The notes: generated by a model from the sequence alone, not told the origin. Shown: positions 8,220 through 17,168, counted from the stretch's first letter. The stretch is DNA of 37,549 bases from Deltaproteobacteria bacterium (GCA_019308985.1 JAFDHB010000016.1:1-37549); one strand, 5' to 3'. A program made the numbers and translations.

Positions 8220-9191
8220 ATGAAAGCCTTGGCTGTATTTTCCGGAGGTCTGGACAGCATGCTCGCCGTCCAACTTGTACGGGTTCAGGAGATTGAAATT
8301 CTGGGCCTTTTTTTTGAAACTCCGTTTTTCACTTCCTCGGGCGCCAGGAAATCCGCAGCCCATATCAAGCTGCCTCTCGAGGTCATCGACATAACGGAAA
8401 GTCACCTGGAAGTGGTGAAGGATCCAAAGCACGGCTACGGCGAAAACATGAATCCCTGCATCGATTGCCACATCTTGATGCTGCGTAAGGCAGGCGAGAA
8501 GCTGGAGGAAGAAAGGGCTGACTTTATCATCACAGGAGAAGTCCTTGGGCAAAGGCCCATGTCTCAGAACAGGAAGGCCCTTGACGTAGTTGCATCTGAG
8601 AGCGGGAGGCCGGGGCTGGTTCTGCGTCCCCTCTCGGCAAAACTCCTGCCTAAAACGATCCCAGAGGAGAAAGGGTGGGTGGATAGGGACAGGCTCATGG
8701 GATTTTCAGGTCGATCTCGAAAGCCCCAGATGGAACTTGCCAGGGAACTGGGCATAAGGGAGTTTCCCACCCCCGCAGGGGGGTGTCTCCTCACAGATCC
8801 CGGGTTTTCTCGAAGGTTGAAGGATCTCTTGACCTTTTCCCGTGACTTCGACCTGAGGGACATCGAGCTGCTCAAAGTGGGAAGGCATTTCAGGATTGAC
8901 CCTGGGACCAAGGTGGTTATCGGCCGCAACGAGAGAGAGAACAGGATCATTAGGTCCCTTTACAGGGAGGGTGATCTCCTATTGAAGCCTGTTTCGGGCC
9001 CGGGACCGACCGTGCTCGTGGTGGGAGAGACCTCCCCGGAACAGGAAGAGATGGCTGCATCAATGACAGCCGCTTACTGCGACCCGGGCGATGGAGAGGA
9101 GACCGTTATCGGTTTGCGCTCAAGGGCCTCACAGGTAAGCATCAGGGTCAAGAGGAGAGAAAAAAGAGAATTTCAGGCATACATGATTTGA
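8220..9191 (+). CDS. PP-loop (ThiI/MnmA-like) tRNA sulfurtransferase-type protein
   Basis: A 323-residue protein with an N-terminal adenylation PP-loop, SGGLDS at residues 8-13, as in the tRNA-thiolating enzymes MnmA and ThiI. It carries a CxxC pair at residues 80 and 83 (NPCIDCH) and another Cys near 189 in AGGCLL. That spacing resembles the catalytic-Cys arrangement of thiolation enzymes. The C-terminal part (about 210-323) resembles the DUF814/NFACT-R-like segment found fused to such PP-loop domains in deltaproteobacteria. The exact substrate is not known to me. It is not a canonical MnmA, since the MnmA SxGVDSS and TAHYAR strings are absent. Confidence 0.72.
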   Translation: MKALAVFSGGLDSMLAVQLVRVQEIEILGLFFETPFFTSSGARKSAAHIKLPLEVIDITESHLEVVKDPKHGYGENMNPCIDCHILMLRKAGEKLEEERADFIITGEVLGQRPMSQNRKALDVVASESGRPGLVLRPLSAKLLPKTIPEEKGWVDRDRLMGFSGRSRKPQMELARELGIREFPTPAGGCLLTDPGFSRRLKDLLTFSRDFDLRDIELLKVGRHFRIDPGTKVVIGRNERENRIIRSLYREGDLLLKPVSGPGPTVLVVGETSPEQEEMAASMTAAYCDPGDGEETVIGLRSRASQVSIRVKRREKREFQAYMI

Positions 9192-9211
9192 TCGGGCAGA
9201 CGGAAAGCCCC

Positions 9212-10063
9212 CTATTGCCTGAGGAGCCTCCTTATGAAAGATTTGCCCTTCAAGGCTTTGATACGCCTTTCCCTGTCCGCGATTTCGTTTTCATAGAAGC
9301 TTATCTGAACCTCCGCCTTTTGGCGGTCTTGCATCAACTTGTTTATCGTGACATTCAGCTCCAAGATGTTCAGCCTTTCCTGTCGTGTCAGCTCTTCCCC
9401 CTTGGAGTCTCGCAGCGCATCGACCTTGCGGCTCAACTCGGCTATTTGACCGCTTAACCTGTTAACCCTGTCTTTCTGGAGCTCAATGAGGGCATTCAGT
9501 CGGGTTACCTCCTCCCTGAGGCCCTCCTCCTTCTCCATGGTGAAATAGAGTACCAAGAAGGTAACGGCTCCCAGCAGAATTGCAATGGAAACCATCCTGA
9601 AGAGGACCTTACCCGTTGTACTGACCGGGCGGAAGAGGACTTTCAATCTGCCGAAAGTGGACAGCATGGAGTCCTTCTTGGTGAAAGTCGCGGATCGCCC
9701 TTCCACCAGATCCTGGACGCCCTGAACCGCACCTGCCAGCGCCTTCACGTCCTCCTCCAATTCCCTTCCCAGTTGTCCGGCGGAACACTTCTGAAGGATC
9801 TTCTCGTCAGGTTCCCGCAATAACCGGACCTTGTCTTGAAACTCTCGGATAAGGTTGTCCGCCTCGACCTCACGGACCAATTTGCCGGGGAACCTCCTCT
9901 TCAGTGCCTGAATCTCTTTCTTCAATTCCTGCGCGTGCTTCAGAAGGTCCTCTCCTATCTTCTTCAGCATGAGTTCGCTGGACACGTACTCCCTGCCCAC
10001 GCTCAGCATGAGCACCTGCTCCCTTATCCTGTGTAAGGGCCTCGATGTTTGTCTCTCAACCAT
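9212..10063 (-). CDS. Unknown coiled-coil protein with one membrane segment
   Basis: A 283-residue protein I cannot assign to a family. The N-terminal half (about 30-115) is charged and heptad-like (LKKIGEDLLKHAQELKKEI). One hydrophobic segment lies at about 155-173 (SIAILLGAVTFLVLYF). After it comes a long coiled coil (about 178-270) rich in Glu, Lys, Leu and Arg. No signal peptide, cysteines of a metal centre or catalytic motif are evident. It starts 17 bp after the NuoF-like gene and is therefore probably the last gene of the formate dehydrogenase operon. It converges with the PP-loop gene (20-bp gap). Confidence 0.75.
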   Translation of the reverse strand: MVERQTSRPLHRIREQVLMLSVGREYVSSELMLKKIGEDLLKHAQELKKEIQALKRRFPGKLVREVEADNLIREFQDKVRLLREPDEKILQKCSAGQLGRELEEDVKALAGAVQGVQDLVEGRSATFTKKDSMLSTFGRLKVLFRPVSTTGKVLFRMVSIAILLGAVTFLVLYFTMEKEEGLREEVTRLNALIELQKDRVNRLSGQIAELSRKVDALRDSKGEELTRQERLNILELNVTINKLMQDRQKAEVQISFYENEIADRERRIKALKGKSFIRRLLRQ

Positions 10064-10080
10064 GAAAACCTATGGGGGCG

Positions 10081-11616
10081 CTAGAAAATGGCATCGAATT
10101 GGCAAGCGCTGAAGCAGGTCATGCATTTTATGCACTTGCTTTTATCTATGTAAGCGGGTTTTTTCTTTTCCCATTGGATCGCCCCCACCGGGCAACCCTT
10201 GAAACACAGACCGCACTTCTTACAAAGGTCTTGATCAACCTCAAAGCTGAGCAAGGCGCTGCACCTCTTTGCCGGGCACTTCTTTTCATGGATATGGGCC
10301 TCGTATTCCTCCCTGAAATACTGCAAGGTAGAGATCACCGGGTTGGGGGCCGTCTGTCCAAGACCGCACATGGAAGCCTCCTTGACGAACCGGCTCAGCT
10401 CCCATAGATCCTCCATGTCTCTTACTTCACCCTTGCCCTGTGTAATTTTCTCCAGAATCTCCAGCATACGGCTTGTTCCTTCCCGGCAGGGGGCGCACTT
10501 TCCACAGGATTCCTCCTTGCAAAAATCAATAAAGAAACGGGCCATGTCCACCATGCAAGTATGATCATCCATGACGATCATTCCCCCCGAACCCATAATG
10601 GCCCCAACCTTGCTGATGGATTCAAAGTCCACGGGCGTATCAATATGGGCCTCAGGGATGCAGCCTCCGGATGGGCCTCCAAGCTGAACCGCCTTGAACT
10701 TGCGCTTCTTCTGGCGCATGCCGCCGCCAATATCAAAAATAATGGTACGCAGCGTGGTCCCCATGGGCACCTCAACCAGGCCGATGTTCTTTACATCTCC
10801 TGTCAGGGCGAAAATCTTGGTACCATTGCTTGTTTCCGTTCCTATTGCAGCGTACCAATCCCCTCCATTGATGATAATTTGCGGCACATTCGCATAGGTC
10901 TCCACGTTGTTTAATACGGTCGGCCTTTTCCATAATCCCTCTTGGGCCGGGAAAGGAGGCCTGGGCCTGGGCATTCCCCTTTTCCCCTCGATGGAATGCA
11001 TCAAGGCGGTTTCTTCGCCGCACACAAAGGCGCCCGCCCCCTGGTAGATCTCTATATCAAAATCGAATCCGCTGCCCAAGATGTCCTTTCCCAGCAGCCC
11101 GTACTCCCTGGCCTGACGTATCGCTATGTCCAGTCTCCGCAAGGCAAGGGGATACTCAGCCCGGCAGTAAATATATCCCTGATGGGCACCTATGGCCTTG
11201 GCAGCTATGATCATACCTTCCAGGACCGCGTGGGGATCCGCCTCTAGGACGCTCCTGTCCATAAAGGCCCCTGGGTCCCCTTCGTCCGCGTTGCACAGTG
11301 CGTACTTGGTCTCACCCTTGGCTCTCCTGGCAAACTCCCACTTGAGGCCTGTTGGAAAACCGGCTCCACCTCTTCCCCTCAGGCCGGATTTCTTCACTTC
11401 ATTGATGATCTCTTCCGCGGTCATTTCGGTCAAAGCCTTTGCAGCGGCCAGGTATCCGTCCTTTCCGATATATTCATCGATCTTTTCAGGGTCAATGCCC
11501 TTATGGCGAAGGACGATCTCCTCCTGGTACTTGAAGAAGGGCAAATCTCTTAGATAGGGGACCGCCTTCTCCTGCTGTGTCTTTCCACCTGTTTGACCGG
11601 CTTCCATTTCGGACAT
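10081..11616 (-). CDS. nuoF: NuoF/HndC-like NAD(P)H- and FMN-binding subunit
   Basis: A flavoprotein subunit that exchanges electrons with NAD(P)H, homologous to NuoF of complex I and HndC of NADP-reducing hydrogenase. Visible motifs are the FMN/NADH site [16 protein letters not shown] and [13 protein letters not shown], and the [4Fe-4S] ligands [10 protein letters not shown] with [12 protein letters not shown]-terminal 2x[4Fe-4S] ferredoxin domain follows ([12 protein letters not shown] and [11 protein letters not shown]). The N-terminal [2Fe-2S] thioredoxin-like domain found in many HndC proteins is missing here; the separate upstream small protein could replace it. The start at 11616 is chosen for AAGGAG nine bases upstream; an ATG at 11640 is possible. 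It lies 39 bp after that small gene. Confidence 0.94.
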   Translation of the reverse strand: MSEMEAGQTGGKTQQEKAVPYLRDLPFFKYQEEIVLRHKGIDPEKIDEYIGKDGYLAAAKALTEMTAEEIINEVKKSGLRGRGGAGFPTGLKWEFARRAKGETKYALCNADEGDPGAFMDRSVLEADPHAVLEGMIIAAKAIGAHQGYIYCRAEYPLALRRLDIAIRQAREYGLLGKDILGSGFDFDIEIYQGAGAFVCGEETALMHSIEGKRGMPRPRPPFPAQEGLWKRPTVLNNVETYANVPQIIINGGDWYAAIGTETSNGTKIFALTGDVKNIGLVEVPMGTTLRTIIFDIGGGMRQKKRKFKAVQLGGPSGGCIPEAHIDTPVDFESISKVGAIMGSGGMIVMDDHTCMVDMARFFIDFCKEESCGKCAPCREGTSRMLEILEKITQGKGEVRDMEDLWELSRFVKEASMCGLGQTAPNPVISTLQYFREEYEAHIHEKKCPAKRCSALLSFEVDQDLCKKCGLCFKGCPVGAIQWEKKKPAYIDKSKCIKCMTCFSACQFDAIF

Positions 11617-11655
11617 GACTCCCATCTCCTTTGTTTTCATCCACAGACTTAGTAT

Positions 11656-12027
11656 CTATGTTATCTTGGCCAGAGCAAAATCTGTTTGTACCTTCCCCCC
11701 GAGGACGTGTCCCTCAAACACCTGCCTTGCCTTTTCCGCATCCAGATTGTAGTAAAGGACTCCCTCTTCTCCCAACCGGCGGACGGTTATGTTGGGTTCA
11801 CTGCTGCACATGCCCATACACCCTGAAATAACAATCTTGATATCCTTCCTGCCGGATTTGGCCACTTCCTCCTTCAGGGCCTCCATCACCTGATCCCCGC
11901 CCGCGGCGATACCGCAGGTTCCTAAATGAACCGTTATTTTTACTGCATGACCCCCTTCTCCAAGGGTCTCCTCTTTAGTCACCCTTTCTTTGATACGGGA
12001 TAGATCTTCCACGGTGAGCTTAGCCAT
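11656..12027 (-). CDS. Small [2Fe-2S] thioredoxin-like ferredoxin (HndB-like)
   Basis: A 123-residue protein of the thioredoxin-fold [2Fe-2S] ferredoxin family that accompanies NuoE/NuoF-type modules (HndB of NADP-reducing hydrogenase). The cluster ligands are expected from LGTCGIAAGG and SGCMGMCSSEP. Only three to four cysteines are visible, spaced as in HndB. A good ribosome site (AAGGAG) lies 8 nt before the ATG. It sits between the NuoE-like and NuoF-like genes, where HndB is found, so it likely carries electrons inside the formate dehydrogenase complex. Confidence 0.88.
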   Translation of the reverse strand: MAKLTVEDLSRIKERVTKEETLGEGGHAVKITVHLGTCGIAAGGDQVMEALKEEVAKSGRKDIKIVISGCMGMCSSEPNITVRRLGEEGVLYYNLDAEKARQVFEGHVLGGKVQTDFALAKIT

Positions 12028-12074
12028 GATAAAACTCCTTCCCGACGAGTATCGCCCCTTCTCTAAGGGTCAGA

Positions 12075-12575
12075 CTATTCATATCGTTCCAGGATCTTCA
12101 GGATCGTCTCCGGACTTACCCCCCCATGGGTGTCATTATCAACCACAACGACAGGCGCTAAGCCGCATGCGCCGAGACAACGGACCGCCTCAAGGGAAAA
12201 TCTCCTATCCTCTGTGGTGGCCCCCACCTCAAGGTTCAGCTCCGACTTGAGGCGGTTTATCACCTCTGCTATCCCCCTCACATAGCAGGCCGTGCCCAAG
12301 CACACCTTTATGGTGTGCCTGCCCTTGGGCACCATGGAAAAGAATGAGTAGAAAGTTACCACTCCGTACACGGTACTTCCGGGGATATTCAATTCACGGG
12401 CAATGTAGTCCTGGAGTTCCTGGGGCAGGTACCCGACGACTGCCTGGCATTCCTCGAGGACGGGTATAAGGCAGCCGGGTTTTCCATTGTAACGCTCAAT
12501 AACCTCGTTCACCTTGGTCATGATTTCCGGTGTCAAATCAGGATTCAGGGATTGAAGATCTTGAATATAGTACAT
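12075..12575 (-). CDS. nuoE: NuoE/HndA-like [2Fe-2S] subunit
   Basis: A 166-residue homologue of the 24-kDa subunit of complex I and of HndA. The N-terminal helical bundle is followed by a thioredoxin-like domain with ligands in CLGTACYVRG and CLGACGLAPV. These are the four cysteines of the [2Fe-2S] cluster. The ATG at 12575 (MYYIQDLQ) is preferred because AAGGAG stands 7-8 nt before it. The longer frame from 12614 would read into a repetitive intergenic tract and lacks a ribosome site. It lies 71 bp downstream of the formate dehydrogenase gene. Confidence 0.94.
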   Translation of the reverse strand: MYYIQDLQSLNPDLTPEIMTKVNEVIERYNGKPGCLIPVLEECQAVVGYLPQELQDYIARELNIPGSTVYGVVTFYSFFSMVPKGRHTIKVCLGTACYVRGIAEVINRLKSELNLEVGATTEDRRFSLEAVRCLGACGLAPVVVVDNDTHGGVSPETILKILERYE

Positions 12576-12602
12576 CGACACACTCCTTGAAATCCATGGT
12601 TT

Positions 12603-12650
12603 CAAACTCGTCACTCGTAACTCGTGTCTCGTAACTTGTTACTTGTTTAC
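12603..12650. repeat. Degenerate 7-bp tandem repeat between fdhA and nuoE
   Basis: On the plus strand the tract reads as imperfect 7-bp units of TAACTCG, TCACTCG, TAACTTG and TTACTTG, about six copies. It fills most of the gap between the formate dehydrogenase stop and the NuoE-like start and touches the stop codon. No inverted partner is evident in this short gap. Confidence 0.62.
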
Positions 12651-15346
12651 CCTTCCTGCCTCTCGATCCTTACGGCGCACACCTTATATTCAGGGATCTT
12701 GGCGATCGGATCCAATGCAGGGTTCGTCAAGAGGTTGGCAGCGGCCTCTGCAAAGTGAAAGGGGATGAATACCGTCCCCTGAACGGCCTGGCTGCTTATC
12801 TTGGTCCTGGCGGTGATGTATCCACGCCTGGAGACAACTTTCAGGAGTGCCTCATCCTTCAGGTCGTATTTCTCGGCATCCTGGGGTGAGATCTCAACAT
12901 AGCATTCAGGGGCCTTTTGGTTGAGACCCGGGGTCTTCATGGTCATGGTGCCCGTATGATACTGGTAGAGCAACCTGCCCGTGGTCAGATACAATGGATA
13001 CTCATCATCCGGAAGTTCAGCAGGAGGAATATAATCGATGGCGTGAAAGACACCCAGGCCGCAGGTGAACTGGTCCACGTGAAGACAGGGAGTCCCCGGA
13101 TGGTCCGTTCCGGTGCAAGGCCAGTGAATACCCTTCTTGGTCAACCGGCTGTAATTTATCCCGCAATAGGAAGGGGTCACCGATGCGATCTCATCCATGA
13201 TGGCCCTGCTGTTCCTGTAAGACATGGGATATCCCATGCGAGTGGAAAGGTCACACAGGATCTCCCGGTCCTCCCTTGCCTCCCCCGGAGGCCTTACCGC
13301 CCTCCTCACTCTCTGGACCTTCCTCTCCGTGTTGGTAAAGGTGCCGTCTTTTTCTGCAAAAGAGGCGGAGGGTAAGACGACATGAGCCATTTGGGCCGTC
13401 TCTGTCATGAAAATGTCCTGCACTACCAGGAAGTCCAGGCCCTGAAGGCTCTTCTTGGCATGGTTCAGGTCAGGATCGGATACCATCGGGTTCTCCCCGA
13501 TTACGTAGAGCGCCTTGAGGTCACCCTTCGAGGCAAGGGCCATCATCTCCGTAGCCGTGAGACCTGGTCTGGATGGGAGGCCCTTGACATTCCACGCCTT
13601 CTCCATGCGCTCCCTTGCCGAGAGGTCGTCCACCTTCTGGTATCCTGAGTACACATTCGGCAGGGCCCCCATGTCGCAGGCACCCTGAACGTTGTTCTGC
13701 CCCCGCAAGGGATTCACGCCTCCGCCCCGTACCCCCACGTTTCCACAGAGCATGGCCAAGTTTGCCAGGGACTTCACGTTGTCAGTGCCTGAGATATGCT
13801 GGGTGATCCCCATGGCGTACAGTATTGAGGCGGCCCTGGCCGATGCGTAAAGACGGGCTGCCGAAACCAGGTCCCTTGTCGGAATTCCCGTGATCCCCTC
13901 AACATATTCGGGTGTATATTTTTCGACGGCCCCCTTGAGTTCGTCAAGTCCCACGGTCCTTGCCCGGACATAGGCCTCGTCGTAAAGCTCCTCTTTGATG
14001 ATCACGTGCATCATGCCGTTGATCCAGGCCACGTCCGTACCCAGTGTTTGTCTCAACCAGTAGGTGGCAAAACGCGTTATGGGGATCCTCCTGGGATCCA
14101 CCACGATCAACTTCGCCCCCCTTTGGGTGACCGCCCGCTTTACGTAGGAAGACAGGACGGGATGATTTTCCGTGGTGTTTGAGCCGGTGATGAGTATCAC
14201 CTCGGCCCGCTCTATGTCCTCAATGGGATTTGTCATGGCACCGCTGCCAAAGGCCGCGGCCAGACCGGCCACTGTGGAGGAGTGTCAGAGCCGAGCGCAA
14301 TGGTCTACATTGTTGGTGCCTATCACCGCTCTGGTAAACTTCTGGGCCAGATAATTCTCTTCGTTCGTTATTCGGGCGCTGGACAGGACCCCGATCGCGT
14401 CAGGTCCGGACGCCTCTTTTATCCCGGCCAATCGCTCGGCGACAAGGTCAAGGGCCTCTCCCCATGTTGCCTCCCTGAACCTGCCGTTCTCCCTGATGAG
14501 GGGTCTCTTGAGTCGCTCCTCGGAATGTATGAAGTCGTAACCAAACCGCCCCTTGACGCAGAGGCTCCCGTAATTGGGAGCGGAATCTTCAACCCCCGTT
14601 ATCTTGACCACTTGATTGTCCTTTACATGGAGATATATCTGGCAGCCGACGCCACAGTAAGGGCAGGTAGTCTGTACTTTCTCCACTTCCCAGGCTTTGG
14701 CCTTGAACCTGCTGGGCTTTTCTATCAACGCCCCGACGGGGCAGGCCTGGACACATTCGCCGCAGAAGACGCAATCTGAGTTTATGTAGGGTCTATCACC
14801 TGTCGTGACTATTTTGGACTCTATGCCCCTGTACCCGTATGAAATCGCCTGGTTCACCTGGACTTCGTTACATGCCTGGACGCACCGACCGCACATCACG
14901 CAGCGGGAAAAGTCTCTTATGATCATCTCGTTTTCCATCTCTGCCGGATACACTGGGGGCCTCTCCTGGAAACGAGATTCGTCGATATGATACCTGTACG
15001 CCAGGTCCTGGAGACGGCAGTCGCCGTCAGCCTCGCATGTTACGCAATAATGGTGGCCGGAGGCGAGCAGCAGCTCGATGTTGAGCCTTCTCGCTCTTAT
15101 TACTCTTTCAGTCTCGGTCTCCACGACCATGCCTTGGGCGGCAGGGGTGCAGCATGATGCCACCAGATTCCTGGCCCCTTGCACTTCCACCAGGCAGATA
15201 CGGCAGGCCCCTGTCGGCGTAGCCCTTTTAAGATAGCACAGGGTCGGAATTTCTATACCGTTCCGGGTTGCAACTTCTAGTATGGATTCACCGGGAGCAA
15301 AGGAAAATTCTGCACCATTGATCACTATCTTTCTTGAAGCACCCAT
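12647..15346 (-). CDS. fdhA: Selenocysteine formate dehydrogenase catalytic subunit with NuoG-like N-terminus
   Basis: Oxidises formate to CO2 (or the reverse) at a Mo/W-bis-MGD centre. It is read as one 899-residue selenoprotein through an in-frame TGA at 14285-14287: HCARL-Sec-HSSTVAGLAA, exactly where the family has Cys or Sec. Domain order is an N-terminal [2Fe-2S] domain (Cys37, 48, 51 and 65 or 66) and a NuoG-type HxxxCxxCxxxxxC cluster (HHYCVTCEADGDC). Two ferredoxin clusters (CVMCGRCVQAC, CVFCGECVQACP), a [4Fe-4S] ligand set CPYCGVGC near residue 230 and the molybdopterin domains follow. The ATG at 15346 has AGGAG five bases upstream. A GTG at 15352 is less likely. Treating the TGA as a stop would wrongly split the gene in two. 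Confidence 0.95.
14256..14287 (-). promoter_or_regulatory. Bacterial SECIS element and selenocysteine UGA
   Basis: On the minus strand TGA is followed after 12 nt by GTGGCC, the loop GGTCT and GGCCGC, forming a six-base-pair hairpin (one G-U pair). The Escherichia coli fdhF element, as known to me, also has a GGUCU apical loop, placed 18 nt after its UGA. Here the distance is also 18 nt. This strongly supports SelB-dependent Sec insertion. selA, selB and selC are not in the window. Confidence 0.88.
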
Positions 15347-15380
15347 TTTCACTCCTGATTATCGTTAGATTATACCCTCA

Positions 15381-15558
15381 TTGAGCGAAAAACGCTCAAT
15401 TGGGCGTTAGCTGTTATCCGTTTCCGTTATTCACCCCCCTGGTCGGGCCATTCTCATGCTCTACCAGGGGTGTGATACCATTTTAGGCATAGGGGTTCCG
15501 AGACCTATAACCAATAACGATTAACAAATAACGCCTGATCGAGTTTTGCTCGATCAGG
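15381..15558. repeat. Palindromic intergenic element with 7-bp repeat arms and terminal hairpins
   Basis: This lies in the roughly 500-bp gap between fdhA and the VorB-type cluster. Arms of degenerate period-7 repeats at 15404-15431 (GTTAGCT, GTTATCC) and 15504-15535 (AACCAAT, AACAAAT) are inverted relative to each other. Inside is a CCCCTGGT/ACCAGGGG hairpin (15436-15470). Outside are two perfect hairpins: TTGAGCG/CGCTCAA (15381-15399) and CCTGATCGAG/CTCGATCAGG (15534-15558). No reliable gene is seen; a 77-codon frame at 15546-15779 was not accepted. Confidence 0.68.
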
Positions 15559-15702
15559 TTATAGAAACTAGTGAAGAAATTCTCAAGCGGGGTCGAAGTA
15601 TAGCAAAAAAGACGGCATTTTCAAACCCAATTCAGAAATTCTCTTATTTTTTGGCCCTCTCCCTTCTGGTTGCAGGAAGAAATGGTGCAGGCACGAAAAT
15701 AC

Positions 15703-15732
15703 TTGACAAAAAACACCTAGGAGAACTATGTT
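15703..15732 (+). promoter_or_regulatory. Putative promoter of the VorB-type operon
   Basis: TTGACA (15703-15708), an 18-bp spacer, then TATGTT (15727-15732). Transcription would begin about 105 bp before the ferredoxin-subunit start at 15845. Confidence 0.5.
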
Positions 15733-15844
15733 GCTTCCGCATCGCCTCCGAAACAGGTCATTGGCCCTTTGGGATTTGAGCGCTAAAGGGCAATCATGGT
15801 GGGACCTCGGAAGGCAAATCTCTATAGAGATGTGGTTTGGGAAC

Positions 15845-16087
15845 ATGACAAAAAAGACAAAACGAGGGAAGATCGTCATCAACAGGGAGCTGTGCAAGGG
15901 TTGTCACATTTGTGTCCATTTCTGTCCCCAAAACCTGATCGCCCCATCTGAGAAACTCAACAAGAAGGGATACCATCCCGCAGAGTACATTGGAGAAGAG
16001 AGCACAGAAGGGGATAAGCATTGCACCGGCTGTACCATGTGCGCCATTGTATGCCCTGATGTGGCGATAGAGGTGTATCGTGAATGA
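15845..16087 (+). CDS. 2-oxoacid:ferredoxin oxidoreductase, ferredoxin (delta) subunit
   Basis: An 80-residue 2x[4Fe-4S] ferredoxin-like subunit with CKGCHICVHFCP and CTGCTMCAIVCP. It would pass electrons from the thiamine diphosphate site to external ferredoxin. The frame is open further upstream, but the sequence before residue MTKKTKRGKIVI is not family-like, so the ATG at 15845 is chosen. Its ribosome site is weak. The stop overlaps the next gene's GTG start by 8 bp, implying tight coupling. It begins a delta-alpha-beta-gamma gene order typical of VOR/KOR enzymes. Confidence 0.88.
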   Translation: MTKKTKRGKIVINRELCKGCHICVHFCPQNLIAPSEKLNKKGYHPAEYIGEESTEGDKHCTGCTMCAIVCPDVAIEVYRE

Positions 16088-17168
16088 AAAGGTCTTGATG
16101 CGAGGAAGTCACGTCATCGGCGAGGCGGCCGTCCGAGCGGGCTGCCGTTTTTACGCTGGTTATCCCATAACCCCGCAAAATGAACTCCCGGAATACCTTT
16201 CCGCTCGAATGGTGGAAGTCGGGGGGACCTTCATTCAAGGCGAAAGCGAGATAGCCTCCATCAATATGCTCCTGGGGGCTTCCGCTGCGGGCGCCAGGGT
16301 GATGACCTCCTCTTCATCTCCTGGGATCGCCTTGAAGCAGGAAGGCATATCTTACATGGCAGGCATGGAACTACCAGCGGTCATCGCCAACATGATGAGA
16401 GGGGGTCCGGGGCTCGGCAACATCGCCCCATCTGCTGCGGATTATTTCCAGGCCACAAGAGGTGGTGGGAATGGAGACTACCGCACCCCTGTGCTCGCCC
16501 CTTCCGGATGTCAAGAGCTGGCGGACATGACCTTTTTGGCCTTTGAGCTTGCGGATAAGTACAGGATCCCAGTCATGATCCTGGGGGACGGTCTCATGGG
16601 CCAGGTAATGGAGCCCGTAGTCTTCCCGGATTTTATCGACATTGACAAATTGCCCCCCAAAGAGTGGGCTCTTGACGGGTGCGAGGGAAGGGAAGCCAGG
16701 GCAATGTTCTCCATGCTCCTTGATGTCGAAAGGCTCTACCGCCACAACCTGGAGCTCCAGGAAAAGTACGACCGAATAGCCGAGAAAGAGCTCCGGTGGG
16801 AGAGCGATGTCCCGGACGATGCGGAAATGGTTGTAGTCGCTTACGGCACAGCGGCGCGCATAGCAGAAAGCGCAATTGAGGAGGCAAGAGAAAAGGGGTT
16901 GATTGCCGGTTTCTTCCGCCCCATCACCCTTTGGCCTTTTCCTTCTTCCGCCCTGCGCAGCCTGGCTGTGAAGACCGGGAAGGTGGCCGTGTTCGAATTC
17001 TCATTGGGTCAAATGGTCGAGGACGTCATCCTGTCGGTGGGTAGCAGGGCGGAGATATACCTTTACGGTCTCCCGGGCGGAATCATCCCCACCCCGGCCC
17101 AGGTTGCAGAGTACCTTTTTTCAGTCGCAAGGGGAGATAACAAGGTGGGGAGGAGGATTGAGACATGA
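16080..17168 (+). CDS. vorB: 2-oxoacid:ferredoxin oxidoreductase alpha subunit (VorB-type)
   Basis: A 362-residue alpha subunit of a thiamine-diphosphate 2-oxoacid:ferredoxin oxidoreductase, which oxidatively decarboxylates a 2-oxoacid to acyl-CoA. Family strings are FYAGYPITPQNELPEYL, SSSSPGIALKQEGISYM, MMRGGPGLGN and a C-terminal FRPITLWPFP. The spacing and the DYFQATRGGGNGDYR region resemble 3-methyl-2-oxobutanoate (VorB) enzymes rather than pyruvate enzymes. Substrate (branched-chain 2-oxoacid or other) is therefore an inference. The GTG start at 16080 has GAGGTG five bases upstream and lies inside the end of the delta gene. The end overlaps the beta gene by ATGA. Confidence 0.92.
   Translation: MNEKVLMRGSHVIGEAAVRAGCRFYAGYPITPQNELPEYLSARMVEVGGTFIQGESEIASINMLLGASAAGARVMTSSSSPGIALKQEGISYMAGMELPAVIANMMRGGPGLGNIAPSAADYFQATRGGGNGDYRTPVLAPSGCQELADMTFLAFELADKYRIPVMILGDGLMGQVMEPVVFPDFIDIDKLPPKEWALDGCEGREARAMFSMLLDVERLYRHNLELQEKYDRIAEKELRWESDVPDDAEMVVVAYGTAARIAESAIEEAREKGLIAGFFRPITLWPFPSSALRSLAVKTGKVAVFEFSLGQMVEDVILSVGSRAEIYLYGLPGGIIPTPAQVAEYLFSVARGDNKVGRRIET

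Noticed and set aside
12647..15352. Formate dehydrogenase as two genes or a nonsense-disrupted pseudogene
   Set aside because: The only interruption is TGA exactly at the selenocysteine site, followed by a correct SECIS hairpin; the frame is otherwise intact.
15546..15779. 77-codon plus-strand frame after the palindromic element
   Set aside because: It starts within a hairpin, overlaps the likely promoter of the VorB-type operon, and its product is not recognisable.
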